Origin: Planctomycetia bacterium
GTDB taxonomy: Bacteria > Planctomycetota > Planctomycetia > Gemmatales > Gemmataceae
DNA length: 40,560 nucleotides
Direction: 5' to 3'
NCBI GenBank assembly: GCA_005808665.1
Contig: SYLG01000009.1
Location: 1 to 40,560 of the forward strand
Shown: positions 25,505 to 35,472 of the stretch, piece after piece
How positions within the stretch are numbered: the first letter of the stretch is position 1
Layout of the letters: each line of letters opens with the position of its first letter
Notes under the pieces: model-generated
What the model saw: only the letters and a program-made list of their open reading frames with translations
What the model was told of the DNA's origin: nothing
Database searches by the model: none
Position numbers and translations under genes: made by a program

Positions 25505-26410
25505 GTGAACGCCGCCGTCCCCCAAGCCCATCCGTTGCTCAAAACAACCCCAAAACATTTCACCCGTCACCAATCCCACATCGCCTGGTATGAAGCGGGG
25601 CAAGGTCACCCCGTCATTTGCCTTCATGGGAATCCCAGTTGGTCCATCCTTTTCAGGCCCCTGTTTACAGGTTTGGGTGATGGCCTTCGGGTGATTTCGA
25701 TGGACCAAATGGGGTGTGGCCAATCAGGGATGCCCAAAGGGAACTATGGTTGGAACCTTGAAAGCCGGATGGCCGATTTTGGGGCATTTGTTGATCATGT
25801 TGCTCCAGAACAAAAAGTCTCCCTTGTGGCCCACGACTGGGGCGGAATGATCGCAACCTCCTGGGCGGTACGGAACCCCCACCGGATCGCCTCGATGGTT
25901 CTGATGAACACCGCTGCATTTCCTCTACCCAATCGAAAAACCCTACCCCGAACCATTGGCTGGTGCCGGGCCCCCCTTATTGGGACCATACTCACCCGGG
26001 GTTTTAATGCCTTTTTGCGGGGTGCCATTCGCTATTGTTCCACCAGGAAACTTTCGCCGATGGTGGCCGCGGCCTACCTTTCCCCCCATGACAGTTGGTC
26101 ACGGCGCCGGTCAATTCAAGCATTTGTCAATGACATCCCGCTGAACAAAAACCATCTGTCCTGGCCAACGATTCTTGAAACCCAAAACCGGCTAGGCCTC
26201 CTCAGGGACAAGCCTGTCCTGTTGCCCTGGGGCCTATTGGATTTTGTCTTCGATGGCGATTACCTTGCCGAGTTTCAAAGGCATCTTCCTCAGGCCAGGG
26301 CTATTTCCTACCCCCATGCCGGGCATTGGCTCCTGGAAGATGAACCAGAAGCAGTCACCTTGGAAATCCGCAAATTCCTCCAGCAAAATGTCCTGGTACC
26401 CGTGCCATGA
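25505..26410 (+). CDS. oleB: OleB, beta-lactone decarboxylase (alpha/beta hydrolase)
   Basis: An alpha/beta hydrolase of the haloalkane-dehalogenase-like group. HGNPSW near residue 42 forms the oxyanion region, the nucleophile is the Asp in VAHDWGG (D111), and the catalytic His lies in HAGHWLLEDEPE near 274. An Asp nucleophile in place of Ser is characteristic of this subgroup. OleB decarboxylates the beta-lactone made by OleC to a cis-olefin and was once annotated as a dehalogenase. No ATG lies near the 5' end: I chose GTG at 25505, 7 bases after oleA; a TTG at 25481 within oleA is also possible. It overlaps oleC by 4 bases (ATGA), indicating coupled translation. Confidence 0.92.
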   Translation: MNAAVPQAHPLLKTTPKHFTRHQSHIAWYEAGQGHPVICLHGNPSWSILFRPLFTGLGDGLRVISMDQMGCGQSGMPKGNYGWNLESRMADFGAFVDHVAPEQKVSLVAHDWGGMIATSWAVRNPHRIASMVLMNTAAFPLPNRKTLPRTIGWCRAPLIGTILTRGFNAFLRGAIRYCSTRKLSPMVAAAYLSPHDSWSRRRSIQAFVNDIPLNKNHLSWPTILETQNRLGLLRDKPVLLPWGLLDFVFDGDYLAEFQRHLPQARAISYPHAGHWLLEDEPEAVTLEIRKFLQQNVLVPVP

Positions 26411-28071
26411 ACCATGCGGGCACCCATGGCAACATCGTTGGTGCCCTGGCCCATCAGGCCCGTACACAGCCCGCTTTTCACGCACTTGTCGAGCCTAAAC
26501 ATCCCGGAGTAAGGCAGGTCGCCCGGTCGGTAACCTTTTCCGAATTAAATGAATTGGCAACCACACTGGCCAAGGGCCTTGCCCATTACGGATTTGCCCC
26601 TGGGGATCGGGTGGCCCTGTTTGTTCCCCCTTCAATAGAATCCTTTGCCCTTATTTTTGGCCTGTTTCGGTTGGGGGTCACCCCGGTTATGATCGACCCA
26701 GGACTTGGCATTCGAAGCATGGGACATTGCCTGGAACAAGCCAGGCCATCCGGGTTCATCGGCATCACCAAAGCCCAGGTGGCCAGACTCCTGTTTGGAT
26801 GGGGTAAATCCACCATTGTCCGGTCCATACAAGTGGGCCCTGCCCTGCCCGGAGCGGGGGTAGAATACAAATCGGTTTTTCGTGCCGGCACAACGCAACG
26901 ATTAACCGACCTTCCCCGGTTGGACTATGCCGGGGCTTCCTCCCCGCCTGCGGCAATCCTTTTCACATCGGGCTCCACCGGCCCGGCCAAAGGTGTCGTT
27001 TATACCCACAGCCACTTTTATTCTCAGCTTCGGCTCCTTGGGGAACATTTCGGCATGGGGCCGGGCGATATTGATATCCCAACTTTCCCCCTTTTTGGGT
27101 TGTTTGGCCCGGCACTGGGTATGCAGGAAGTCATTCCGGTGATGGATTTCACAAGGCCCGCCAAGGTGAATCCTGCCATGCTTGCCCAACTGGTCAAGTG
27201 CTACCAGGCGACCAGCCTTTTCGGATCGCCCGCACTCCTTCGCCGACTTTGTGACTATGCGGTACCAAGGGGTATTCGGCTCGATAGCATCAAGCGGATC
27301 GTCTCGGCGGGAGCCCCCGTACCAAGTGATGTTGTCGCAAAGACCAGGTCCCTTCTATCCCCCCATGCCGATGTTCACACACCTTATGGTGCGACCGAGG
27401 CGTTGCCCGTTGCCTCGATTTCCGGCCACGAAATCCTTGGCGATACCTCGGAGGAGACAAGGCGGGGAAGTGGCGTATGTGTTGGACGGGCAATACAAGG
27501 CATTGAGGTGCGGATAATACGGATCTCTGATAACACAATGCCCCAATTTCGCCAGATCGACCTGGCAAAAGTGGGTGAGGTAGGTGAAATCGCCGTATCT
27601 GGCCCAGTAGTCACCACGGAATATTTCCAACGGCCTGACCTCACTGCCCTGCACAAGACCATTGGGCCGGATGGCACCCTGTTCCATCGCATGGGCGACC
27701 TTGGCCATTTGGACGAAGCAGGCCGTTTGTGGATGTGCGGACGAAAATCCCAGCGGGTCCAAACCAAGAACGGAACGCTATTTACCGAAGCTATTGAGGG
27801 AATTTTTACCGGGATGAAAGGCGTAAGGCGCACGGCTTTGGTTGGAGTGGGACCGGAGGGCTCTAAATGCCCGGTGTTGTGGGTTGAACCTGACGGATCC
27901 ATTGCCTGGAAAGTGCTTTTACCACTCCTTCGCCAACGGGCCGAAGGTCACCCTCAGGCGGCAAACATTGCCACATTTTTTTGTGAGGGTGCCTTTCCGG
28001 TCGATATTCGCCATAATTCCAAGATCAAGAGGGAATTATTAGCGGCCAAGGCGGCAAGGTTGTTTCCATGA
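26407..28071 (+). CDS. oleC: OleC, beta-lactone synthetase (AMP-dependent synthetase fold)
   Basis: The 554-residue adenylate-forming enzyme has the P-loop FTSGSTGPAKGVVYTH near residues 184-200, the TPYGATEALPV motif near 322, and RMGDLGHLDEAGRLWMCGRKSQRV (the G-D-x-G and hinge region, near 420-445). The C-terminal Lys lies in NSKIKREL. OleC converts the 2-alkyl-3-hydroxy acid to a beta-lactone using ATP, and does not make an acyl-CoA. Its position between oleB and oleD, with ATGA overlaps on both sides, supports this. OleB and OleC are separate proteins here and not fused as in some actinobacteria. Confidence 0.93.
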   Translation: MNHAGTHGNIVGALAHQARTQPAFHALVEPKHPGVRQVARSVTFSELNELATTLAKGLAHYGFAPGDRVALFVPPSIESFALIFGLFRLGVTPVMIDPGLGIRSMGHCLEQARPSGFIGITKAQVARLLFGWGKSTIVRSIQVGPALPGAGVEYKSVFRAGTTQRLTDLPRLDYAGASSPPAAILFTSGSTGPAKGVVYTHSHFYSQLRLLGEHFGMGPGDIDIPTFPLFGLFGPALGMQEVIPVMDFTRPAKVNPAMLAQLVKCYQATSLFGSPALLRRLCDYAVPRGIRLDSIKRIVSAGAPVPSDVVAKTRSLLSPHADVHTPYGATEALPVASISGHEILGDTSEETRRGSGVCVGRAIQGIEVRIIRISDNTMPQFRQIDLAKVGEVGEIAVSGPVVTTEYFQRPDLTALHKTIGPDGTLFHRMGDLGHLDEAGRLWMCGRKSQRVQTKNGTLFTEAIEGIFTGMKGVRRTALVGVGPEGSKCPVLWVEPDGSIAWKVLLPLLRQRAEGHPQAANIATFFCEGAFPVDIRHNSKIKRELLAAKAARLFP

Positions 28072-29099
28072 GGGTATTGGTCACGGGGGGCAATGGTTTT
28101 TTGGGGCGAGCCATTCTGAGGCGCCTCGTAAAACAGGGACATATTGTCACCAGTTTATCGCGTCATACCCATCCGGAACTTTTGGCCCTTGGAGTTCATC
28201 AAATCCAGGGGTCGGTTACCGATCCAGCAGTGGTGGAAAGGGCCATCCAGGACCAAAATGCGGTAATTCATACGGCGGCAAAAACCGGGGTATGGGGGCC
28301 TGGGGACGAATATGAACAAACCAATGTCCATGGAACCCGAATCCTGCTTGCCGCCTCCAAAAGATTCAATGTCGAACGCTTCATTTATACCAGTTCTCCC
28401 AGCGTGATTTTTGATGGCCATCACGCCCCCAACCTCAGCGAGGAACAGGCATCGTATCCAAAGACCTATCTAACCCATTACAGCCGAACAAAGGCTATGG
28501 CAGAGAAGGAGGTGCTTTTGGCCAATGGCTCCGGGATTTGGACCATTGCCCTTAGGCCGCACCTGATTTGGGGGCCTGGAGACCCCCATTTGCTTCCAAG
28601 GCTTTGGGGGAGAGCCCTCGGAGGATCCCTTCGTCTCATTGGGCCTGGAACCAACCTTATCGACACGACCCATGTGGAGAATGCCGCCTTGGCTCACATT
28701 TTGGCCTTGGAAAACCTTGGCCCCAATGCAGCTTGTAAGGGTAAAGCTTATTTTGTCTCCAACGGTGAGCCACTCCCCATCAAAGATCTTTTTCGCCTGT
28801 TTCTTGAGGCGGCGGGAATCAACCAAGCCATTCCGTCAGTTTCCCGAACTTTTGCCAGGTGGGCGGCCTTTTTCGGGGAGGGGTGGGCGAACCTGACCAA
28901 CCAACTATCCGAACCTCTCCTTACCCGGTTTGTCGTCGACCAGCTTGCTTCAGAGCATTGGTTTTGTCTGGATGCCATCCGCCGGGATTTGGGTTATCAT
29001 CCCGAGGTTGATATTGCCTTGGGACTTTTAGGATTAGCCAAACATTTGCAATCGGTGAAGGAACCCGGTGCCACCTGTACCCTTTCGATTGGTTCCTAA
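28068..29099 (+). CDS. oleD: OleD, NAD(P)H-dependent 2-alkyl-3-ketoalkanoic acid reductase
   Basis: The 343-residue short-chain reductase of the 3-beta-HSD/extended SDR type has the nucleotide-binding loop TGGNGFLGR at residues 6-14 and the catalytic pair Y138/K142 (YSRTK), with Ser residues before it in YTSSPSV. RPHLIWGPGDPH follows, as in other OleD and sterol-dehydrogenase-like proteins. OleD reduces the OleA product to the 2-alkyl-3-hydroxy acid. The ATG overlaps the oleC stop by 4 bases. It is the last gene of the operon; no clear terminator was seen in the 84 bases before the next gene, which might therefore be cotranscribed. Confidence 0.93.
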   Translation: MRVLVTGGNGFLGRAILRRLVKQGHIVTSLSRHTHPELLALGVHQIQGSVTDPAVVERAIQDQNAVIHTAAKTGVWGPGDEYEQTNVHGTRILLAASKRFNVERFIYTSSPSVIFDGHHAPNLSEEQASYPKTYLTHYSRTKAMAEKEVLLANGSGIWTIALRPHLIWGPGDPHLLPRLWGRALGGSLRLIGPGTNLIDTTHVENAALAHILALENLGPNAACKGKAYFVSNGEPLPIKDLFRLFLEAAGINQAIPSVSRTFARWAAFFGEGWANLTNQLSEPLLTRFVVDQLASEHWFCLDAIRRDLGYHPEVDIALGLLGLAKHLQSVKEPGATCTLSIGS

Positions 29100-29183
29100 G
29101 GGTTTTCTCTCAAATTGCTTACCTTTTTATTTTGCATAGTATAACGGTTCACCATTCCCCACTTCCTTTCCCTGGAGCAATTC

Positions 29184-29627
29184 ATGAGCTTCAAGATGCA
29201 ACGGGTCCATGTCTACCACAAAGAAGTTGAGGACAAACCGGGCGGTGTTGGGGGCCTGTTAAAAGTTCTGGCCGGGGCAGGTACCCATCTGGAATATGTC
29301 TATAGCCAACGATCCGCCACCAAACAGGGGATGGGCGACCTTTATGTTGCCCCGCTTCGTAATGCGGCCGAAATCAAGGTGGCCAAAGAATCCGGTATGC
29401 GCGAAGTGACTGAACCCACGGTCATGCGGCTTGAGGGGGATGACAAGGCGGGCTTGAGCGGAAAACTGATCCAGGGTTGGGAGATGGCAGGGATTAACCT
29501 GCATGGTTTGGTATTGTCGGTGCTAAGCGGCCGGTTTGTAGGTTATGTAACCTTCGACAGCCCGGAGGATGGAAACCGGGCGGCCATCATTCTTGCCGAA
29601 CTGGGCACATCTGCGGTTCATGCCTAA
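29184..29627 (+). CDS. ACT-domain protein (two ACT-like repeats)
   Basis: The 147-residue product has an N-terminal ACT pattern: VEDKPGGVGGLLKVLAGAGTHLEYVYS is seen around residues 15-41, where DKPG-x-(V/L)-x-x-L is the ligand-loop motif. A second half (GDDKAGLSGKLIQGWEMAGINLHG, around 85-108) repeats the strand-helix-strand pattern. No catalytic domain is present. Stand-alone ACT pairs usually sense amino acids or act as regulatory subunits; the ligand here is unknown. The ATG follows GGAG at 8 bases. It lies 84 bases after oleD, but shared transcription is not certain. Confidence 0.8.
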   Translation: MSFKMQRVHVYHKEVEDKPGGVGGLLKVLAGAGTHLEYVYSQRSATKQGMGDLYVAPLRNAAEIKVAKESGMREVTEPTVMRLEGDDKAGLSGKLIQGWEMAGINLHGLVLSVLSGRFVGYVTFDSPEDGNRAAIILAELGTSAVHA

Positions 29628-29662
29628 GGCTCCTGGCAAGGACAGGGGAAGCGTGGGTTTTT

Positions 29663-29691
29663 TGGAGTGGGTTGCACCCATTTTCCTCTTT
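29663..29691 (+). terminator. Possible weak terminator after the ACT-domain gene
   Basis: TGGGT (29668-29672) and ACCCA (29676-29680) form a short stem with a three-base loop, extended by wobble pairs. T-rich sequence follows. Weak because the stem is only five Watson-Crick pairs. Confidence 0.35.
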
Positions 29692-29729
29692 TTTCATCCT
29701 TTTTCAAGATTTATTGAGTCATTTTGAAA

Positions 29730-29778
29730 ATGCCTTTTCATTTCCCTCAACGGGAAAGGCCCTTGGGGAGGCATTTTT
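29730..29778 (+). terminator. Nested hairpin with T-run, probable terminator
   Basis: The outer stem ATGCCT (29730-29735) pairs with AGGCAT (29769-29774). The inner stem TTTCCC (29741-29746) pairs with GGGAAA (29752-29757). TTTTT follows directly. It lies about 100 bases after the ACT-domain gene and upstream of clpB, so it could isolate clpB from upstream transcription. Confidence 0.5.
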
Positions 29779-30052
29779 GACTCCTGGCATACTTTCGCTT
29801 TTAAAATGAAATGCGATTTGGTTTTCATCCCGGTTTTGTGTCCCCTTTAGAATGGCTCCGGGCAGGAAAGGTCATTTGTCTCCTATCCCTGTCAAAATGC
29901 CAGTAGCAATTCCCCGACCCCAAAATGCAAATATCAGTAACTTCTTTATAATTCACAAGTTAGGTTTGCAATCGGAATAATCTCATTAGGCATGACTTCT
30001 GCTTAATTAACCATTATCGAATCCTTTGTTTCGACCACATAAGGAGGATCTG
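29779..30052. promoter_or_regulatory. clpB upstream region
   Basis: A perfect TATAAT lies at 29947-29952, about 100 bases before the clpB ATG, but no matching -35 box is visible 16-18 bases upstream. No CIRCE-type inverted repeat (the HrcA operator) was seen. The ribosome binding site AAGGAGG lies just before the ATG at 30053. Confidence 0.35.
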
Positions 30053-32647
30053 ATGGATCTTAAAAAGTTCACCGAGAAAGCGTCTGAAACGGTTCAGGAT
30101 GCGGTCAAATTCGCCCAAAAAAACGGCCAACAGCAAGTCGACCCCGAACATTTATTGCTTGCCCTTTTGAATCAGGAAGGGGGCTTGGCTGGGGCAATTC
30201 TGCGAAAAGCCGGGGTTGAGGTTATTTCGCTGCTTAAAAAAGCCCAACAGGATGTCGATAAACTCCCCAAAATGTCCGGAGGCGAGGACCGCTTTGCACT
30301 TGGCCCCCGCATGGTCCGCCTGGGGCACAAGGCGGACGATGAGGCCAAAAAATTCAAGGACGATTTCGTCTCGGTTGAACATCTCCTATTAGCCCTTTTG
30401 GAGGACACCGGAACCGCTGGCCGAACCCTCAAAGAGAATCAGGCCAAGGTGGAAAAGGTGATGAAGGCGCTTCAGGAAGTTCGGGGAAACCAGAGGATTA
30501 CCTCACAAAACCCCGAAGCCACCTATGAAGCATTGCATAAATATGGTCGCGACCTGACGGAAATGGCCGCCAAGGGAACGCTCGATCCGGTCATTGGCCG
30601 CGATGAAGAAATCCGGCGGGTAATTCAGGTTTTATCAAGGCGAACCAAGAACAACCCGGTTCTCATTGGTGAACCCGGAGTGGGTAAGACAGCCATTGCC
30701 GAGGGCTTGGCCCAACGCATAATGAGAGGCGATGTACCGGAGGGTTTGAAAAACCGCAAACTGGTCTCCCTGGATATGGGAGCCCTTATTGCCGGGGCCA
30801 AGTTCCGGGGAGAGTTCGAAGAAAGGCTTAAAGCGGTCCTGAAGGAAGTCCAGGCGGCCGAGGGAAAGATTATCCTGTTCATAGACGAGTTGCACACGGT
30901 GGTGGGGGCGGGGAAGGCCGATGGCGCCATGGATGCCGGAAACCTGCTCAAACCGTTGTTGGCCCGCGGGGAATTGCATTGCATTGGGGCGACAACCCTG
31001 GATGAATATCGCCAACATATCGAAAAGGACCCTGCCCTGGAACGCCGCTTCCAACCGGTGACCGTGGACCAACCCACCGTGGAGGACACTATCTCGATAT
31101 TGCGGGGACTCAAGGATCGCTATGAACAACATCATGGAGTCCTGATCAAGGATGCCGCCCTGGTTGCCGCGGCGGTTCTTTCCCATCGCTATATCACCGA
31201 CCGGTTTCTCCCCGACAAAGCCATTGACCTGATGGACGAGGCCGCCGCCAAATTACGAACTGAAATCGATAGTCGTCCCGCCAAGTTGGACGAGGTCCTT
31301 CGTCGCAAGCTCCAGTTGGAAATCGAATTGGTTGCCCTCCGCAAGGAAACCGATGTTGCCAGCAAGGATCGGTTAACGAAATTGGAGAGGGAGGTTGGTG
31401 ATTTGAAGTCCCAGGCGGATGCCCTTCAGGCGGCATGGGAAACGGAGAACTCCTTAATCCAGAGCCAGCGAACCATTCGCGGCGAAATCGAGGAAACCAA
31501 GCTTGCTATGGAAAGGGCCGAGCGGGAATACGATCTCAACCGGGCTGCCGAACTCAAATATGGCAAGCTCCTTGAACTGGAGAAGCGGCTCAAGCGGGCC
31601 GAAGAGGAGGCCAATAAAGCTGCGATTGGGCCAAAGCTCATTAAAGAAGTGGTTGATGCCGAGGATATTGGTGCCATTGTCAGCCGGTGGACTGGAGTGC
31701 CTGTTGCTAAACTCCTGGAAGGGGAAAAACACAAGTTACTTGGGCTCGGAAATGAATTGCACAAGCGGGTGGTTGGGCAGGACCAGGCAGTGGTTGCTGT
31801 AGCCGATGCCATCCTTCGGGCCCGAAGCGGTTTGAAGGACCCGGCCAAACCGATTGGTTCGTTTCTCTTTTTGGGGCCCACCGGGGTGGGCAAAACGGAA
31901 CTCGCCCGTGCTTTGGCGGAGTGCCTCTTCGACGATGAACGAGCCCTGATCCGGATGGATATGTCCGAATACCAGGAGAAGCACACCATCAGCCGCCTTG
32001 TCGGGGCACCTCCTGGTTATGTCGGTTTCGACGAGGGTGGCCAGCTCACGGAGGCAGTCCGCCGGAAACCTTTTGCCGTGCTCCTTTTTGACGAAATCGA
32101 AAAGGCTCACCATGATGTTTTCAACATCTTGCTTCAGGTCCTGGACGATGGTCGTTTAACCGACAGCCAGGGCCGGGTGGTGGATTTCAAGAATACCTTG
32201 ATCATTTTGACAAGCAACATTGGCAGTCAGAAAATCCTCCAATTCAAAGGTCACCATGTGGGCGAGGTGTTTGACCGAATGGAGGCGGCGGTGATGGAGG
32301 AGCTGAAAAAACATTTTCGCCCTGAATTCCTGAACCGCATCGACGATTCCATTGTTTTTCATGGCCTTACGATAAAAGACCTAGGCAGGATCATTGAGAT
32401 TCAATTGGATCGCCTGAGGAAGCGGCTCGCAGAACGGCAGATCACCCTGAAAATAACCGATCCAGTCAAGGAAAAGCTGGTCGAAATTGGGTACGATCCG
32501 GCCTTTGGAGCAAGGCCTCTCAAGCGGACAATCCAGAAGGAACTGGAAACACCGATCGCCAGAAAACTGCTGGAAGGGTCGATAGGGGATGGCCAGGAGA
32601 TCCAGGTGGGTCTCGAGGGTGATACACTTACCTTTGTCGGGAAATGA
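30053..32647 (+). CDS. clpB: ATP-dependent disaggregase ClpB
   Basis: The 864-residue product has the full ClpB layout: an N-domain with two Clp repeats (residues 1-150), AAA+ module 1 with Walker A GEPGVGKT at 206-213 and Walker B IILFIDE, a long charged coiled-coil middle domain (about 395-520, [14 protein letters not shown]), and AAA+ module 2 with [11 protein letters not shown] and a C-terminal domain ending near FVGK. ClpB pulls aggregated proteins apart with DnaK. The middle domain and the lack of the ClpP-binding IGF/L loop separate it from ClpA and ClpC. The ATG at 30053 follows AAGGAGG at 8 bases. The HtrA-type protease gene follows after 23 bases, suggesting a protein-quality operon. 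Confidence 0.97.
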   Translation: MDLKKFTEKASETVQDAVKFAQKNGQQQVDPEHLLLALLNQEGGLAGAILRKAGVEVISLLKKAQQDVDKLPKMSGGEDRFALGPRMVRLGHKADDEAKKFKDDFVSVEHLLLALLEDTGTAGRTLKENQAKVEKVMKALQEVRGNQRITSQNPEATYEALHKYGRDLTEMAAKGTLDPVIGRDEEIRRVIQVLSRRTKNNPVLIGEPGVGKTAIAEGLAQRIMRGDVPEGLKNRKLVSLDMGALIAGAKFRGEFEERLKAVLKEVQAAEGKIILFIDELHTVVGAGKADGAMDAGNLLKPLLARGELHCIGATTLDEYRQHIEKDPALERRFQPVTVDQPTVEDTISILRGLKDRYEQHHGVLIKDAALVAAAVLSHRYITDRFLPDKAIDLMDEAAAKLRTEIDSRPAKLDEVLRRKLQLEIELVALRKETDVASKDRLTKLEREVGDLKSQADALQAAWETENSLIQSQRTIRGEIEETKLAMERAEREYDLNRAAELKYGKLLELEKRLKRAEEEANKAAIGPKLIKEVVDAEDIGAIVSRWTGVPVAKLLEGEKHKLLGLGNELHKRVVGQDQAVVAVADAILRARSGLKDPAKPIGSFLFLGPTGVGKTELARALAECLFDDERALIRMDMSEYQEKHTISRLVGAPPGYVGFDEGGQLTEAVRRKPFAVLLFDEIEKAHHDVFNILLQVLDDGRLTDSQGRVVDFKNTLIILTSNIGSQKILQFKGHHVGEVFDRMEAAVMEELKKHFRPEFLNRIDDSIVFHGLTIKDLGRIIEIQLDRLRKRLAERQITLKITDPVKEKLVEIGYDPAFGARPLKRTIQKELETPIARKLLEGSIGDGQEIQVGLEGDTLTFVGK

Positions 32648-32670
32648 TTCGGGAATAAAGGGAATGAACC

Positions 32671-33888
32671 ATGGCAAATGAAGGCTTTGAACCGTTGAAC
32701 AGCCCAGGCGGTGACACCCATGCGATGTCGAGGAGGCCTTTATTTCCCGGGCCGTTGACCCTATTGGCGTTCTCCCTGATCCTGGTGTTACTTGCCTATC
32801 AAGTGTACCAATGGGCAAGGGAATGGGGTTTGGATGTCAACAATCCGGATGCCCAACCCCGGGCGGTTACACCAAGGGGTGACCTTGCTTCGGATGAAAA
32901 ATCGACCATTGAGATTTATGAACATAACCGATCTTCTGTGGTTCACATTACCAGTCTTGCCGCAAGGCGGGACCGTTTCAGCCTCGATATCATGCGGATT
33001 CCCGCCGGGATGGGATCGGGCTTCATCTGGGACGATACCGGCTATATCGTGACAAATTTTCATGTGATTCAGGGAGCGGCAGCCGCCGAGGTTACCCTTG
33101 CCGGGGAGAAAAGTGGTTACAACGCCCAGCTTGTCGGAGCTTATCCTGAAATGGACCTGGCAGTTCTCAAAATCAAAACCTCCGGGAAAAAACTTAGAGG
33201 GTTACCCATTGGAACCTCTTCGGAACTTAAAGTGGGCCAAAAGGTTTTTGCCATCGGGAACCCTTTCGGCCTCGATCAAACCCTGACCACAGGAATCATT
33301 AGTGCCCTGGATCGCGAATTGCCCAGCGACACAGGCGTGGTCCTTAAGAATTTGGTACAAACCGACGCAGCCATCAACCCGGGAAATTCCGGCGGACCGC
33401 TCCTTGATTCTGCAGGAAGGCTGATCGGGGTCAATACTGCTATCCTCAGTCCCAACGGGGTATCAAGCGGCATTGGTTTTGCCATTCCCGTGGACGAGGT
33501 CAACCGGATCGTTCCCCAACTCATCCGAAATGGCCGGGTGACCCGTCCGGTGATGGGGATCACCTTGGCGTCCGATCAAACCGCAAAAGACAACGGAATC
33601 GAGGGTTTGGTAATCACGGCCGTTGCCCCCAAGGGGCCAGCGGCCAAGGCAGGAATGGTAGGCCTTAGAAGTTCCCCGGGTGGGAGGGCAACGGTCGGTG
33701 ATGTACTCAAGGAATGTGAAGGAATCCCCCTCGCGCGGGTTCGCGACCTTCATGATATTTTGGCAAAGAAAACCCCAGGCGATACGATCCTGATCAAAGT
33801 GGAACGGGACGGGGAAATGCGCGAAATCAAAATTGTTTTGATTGAACCGGAATTTTTCCAGCCCGATTTGCCCCCGAAAGGCAATTAG
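32671..33888 (+). CDS. HtrA/Deg-type serine protease with one PDZ domain
   Basis: The 405-residue product has a short cytoplasmic N-terminus and a membrane helix at about residues 27-44 (GPLTLLAFSLILVLLAYQ), which makes it an anchored, outward-facing protease. The trypsin-like catalytic triad is H131 (TNFHV), D162 (MDLAVL) and S240 (NPGNSGGPL). One PDZ domain covers about 290-395 (GLVITAVAPKGPAAKAGM, GDTILIKVERDG). This is the DegS/HtrA-like layout with one PDZ, not the two of DegP. It lies 23 bases after clpB and 56 before the transporter gene, so it is probably part of the clpB transcript. In the sequence GLRSSPGGRATVGDVLKE the PDZ loop carries a short insertion. Confidence 0.93.
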   Translation: MANEGFEPLNSPGGDTHAMSRRPLFPGPLTLLAFSLILVLLAYQVYQWAREWGLDVNNPDAQPRAVTPRGDLASDEKSTIEIYEHNRSSVVHITSLAARRDRFSLDIMRIPAGMGSGFIWDDTGYIVTNFHVIQGAAAAEVTLAGEKSGYNAQLVGAYPEMDLAVLKIKTSGKKLRGLPIGTSSELKVGQKVFAIGNPFGLDQTLTTGIISALDRELPSDTGVVLKNLVQTDAAINPGNSGGPLLDSAGRLIGVNTAILSPNGVSSGIGFAIPVDEVNRIVPQLIRNGRVTRPVMGITLASDQTAKDNGIEGLVITAVAPKGPAAKAGMVGLRSSPGGRATVGDVLKECEGIPLARVRDLHDILAKKTPGDTILIKVERDGEMREIKIVLIEPEFFQPDLPPKGN

Positions 33889-33944
33889 TTTTGTTACCCT
33901 TCCCCATGAATCCAAGCTAGACTCTTACCAGAGGGGAAATCGGG

Positions 33945-35312
33945 ATGATTCAAGCAAAGAAAAGTGGTTTGTTCGGGTTTAGGTGTCTGGCTGGATTTAT
34001 CTTTCTCATGGCATTGGTTGTGTCGGTGTTGTTTCAGGGAATTGTTCCTCCCCAAATTCTCGCCGCACTTGGTGTTTTTGCCATGCTCGCTCTTGCTGCT
34101 TGGGCCAGCTCTGATCCCAATGCGATTCCATGGAGGATGGTGTTAAACGGACTTTGCCTCCAATTTGGATTAGCGGTTTTTGTGCTCAAGGTCCCATTTG
34201 GTTACCATGTTTTTGATTGGGCGACCAACCTGGCTTCGGCCTTTCTCGACTATGGGATGGTAGGAACCCGTTTTGTTTTTGGTCCTTTGGCTGAAAGCGA
34301 CCTCACCAAAAAAGCCTTTGGCACAGCAGCACCTTTTTTTGTGGCCGTGCTTCCCACCATCATCTTTGTCTCCTCCTTTTTCACAATCCTCTATCACCTG
34401 GGAATACTCCAGGGCATCGTTCGCGGAATGGCCTGGTCCATGCAGAAAATCCTGGGTACCAGTGGGGCCGAATCCCTTTCAGGTGCCGCCAACATTTTCA
34501 TGGGGCAAACGGAAGCTCCCCTGGTCATCAAACCCTACCTCGAAAAGATGACCATGTCCGAATTGCTGGCCATCATGTCAGGGGGCATGGCGACCGTTTC
34601 AGCGGCACTTATCGTCATCTACATTGGAATGTACAAGGAAATCGGTGCCGACCCCATTGGTATCCTTTGTACCTCGGTCATGGCGGCCCCGTGCGCCCTC
34701 TTTCTGACCAAGATTATCCTGCCTGAGTCCGAAGTTCCCCAAACCCGGGCAGGGCAGGTGATTTCGCCCCCCTCAAACTATGCCAATGTGATCGACGCCG
34801 CCTCGGGAGGCGCGACCGACGGCCTGATGTTAATGCTGAATGTCGGTGCCATGCTTATCGCCTTTCTGGGATTATTGGCCCTTTGTGATGGTTTGCTTGA
34901 CCAAATCAGGATCGGACTTTCCCACCTTGGTGCATCTTTTCCCGGTCCATGGAATCTGGGTGCCTTGTTTGCCTGGCTCATGAAACCTGTGGCACTCCTT
35001 TTGGGAATAATTCCCCAGGACGCGGGCCTGGTTGGCCAACTCCTTGGAACCAAACTGGTCGCTAATGAGTTTGTCGCCTTCACCATGTTGGGAGGAGGTG
35101 AATTCGCAGGACTTGATTCCCGCAGCAAAATCCTTGCCGCCTTTGCCCTCACAGGTTTTGCCAACCTTTCTTCGATAGGCATTCAGATAGGTGGAATTGG
35201 GGCACTTGCACCCTCCCGGCGGTCCGACCTGGCCAGGCTAGCCCCACGCGCCTTGCTGGTAGGTTTTTTGACGACCCTTATCAATGCCGCCATGGCGGGA
35301 ATCCTTTTATGA
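33945..35312 (+). CDS. concentrative nucleoside transporter (NupC/CNT family)
   Basis: The 455-residue polytopic membrane protein has about ten hydrophobic segments. CNT motifs are visible: the GQTEAPLVIKPY signature near residue 186, preceded by SGAANIFM, and later LVANEFVAF and the C-terminal FANLSSIGIQIGGIGALAP, which lines the substrate site. CNT proteins import nucleosides with Na+ or H+. The first 75 residues contain two or three extra helices, as in NupC. The specific nucleoside cannot be told. The ATG at 33945 follows AGGGGAAAT. It is the third gene of the clpB cluster, and about 160 bases without a recognised gene or clear terminator follow it. Confidence 0.9.
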   Translation: MIQAKKSGLFGFRCLAGFIFLMALVVSVLFQGIVPPQILAALGVFAMLALAAWASSDPNAIPWRMVLNGLCLQFGLAVFVLKVPFGYHVFDWATNLASAFLDYGMVGTRFVFGPLAESDLTKKAFGTAAPFFVAVLPTIIFVSSFFTILYHLGILQGIVRGMAWSMQKILGTSGAESLSGAANIFMGQTEAPLVIKPYLEKMTMSELLAIMSGGMATVSAALIVIYIGMYKEIGADPIGILCTSVMAAPCALFLTKIILPESEVPQTRAGQVISPPSNYANVIDAASGGATDGLMLMLNVGAMLIAFLGLLALCDGLLDQIRIGLSHLGASFPGPWNLGALFAWLMKPVALLLGIIPQDAGLVGQLLGTKLVANEFVAFTMLGGGEFAGLDSRSKILAAFALTGFANLSSIGIQIGGIGALAPSRRSDLARLAPRALLVGFLTTLINAAMAGILL

Positions 35313-35472
35313 GCAAATTTGGTCCTGGACATATGAAAAACCAGAGTAGGCCCGAACGGAATGGGTTACCCCCAGGGAGCCGGGCTATCCCCAACGGGTC
35401 ATGGATATTGGTTAGGCTTCCATAGAATAAAGGCTTAAGCGAAACCCGATTTTTTTTGGGAGACCCCCCACA

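Noticed and set aside
25505-26410. Haloalkane dehalogenase as the function of the hydrolase gene
   Set aside because: The Asp nucleophile fits, but its place between oleA and oleC makes OleB, a beta-lactone decarboxylase, much more likely.
29779-30052. Heat-shock operator upstream of clpB
   Set aside because: No CIRCE inverted repeat or sigma32-type -35 box was visible.
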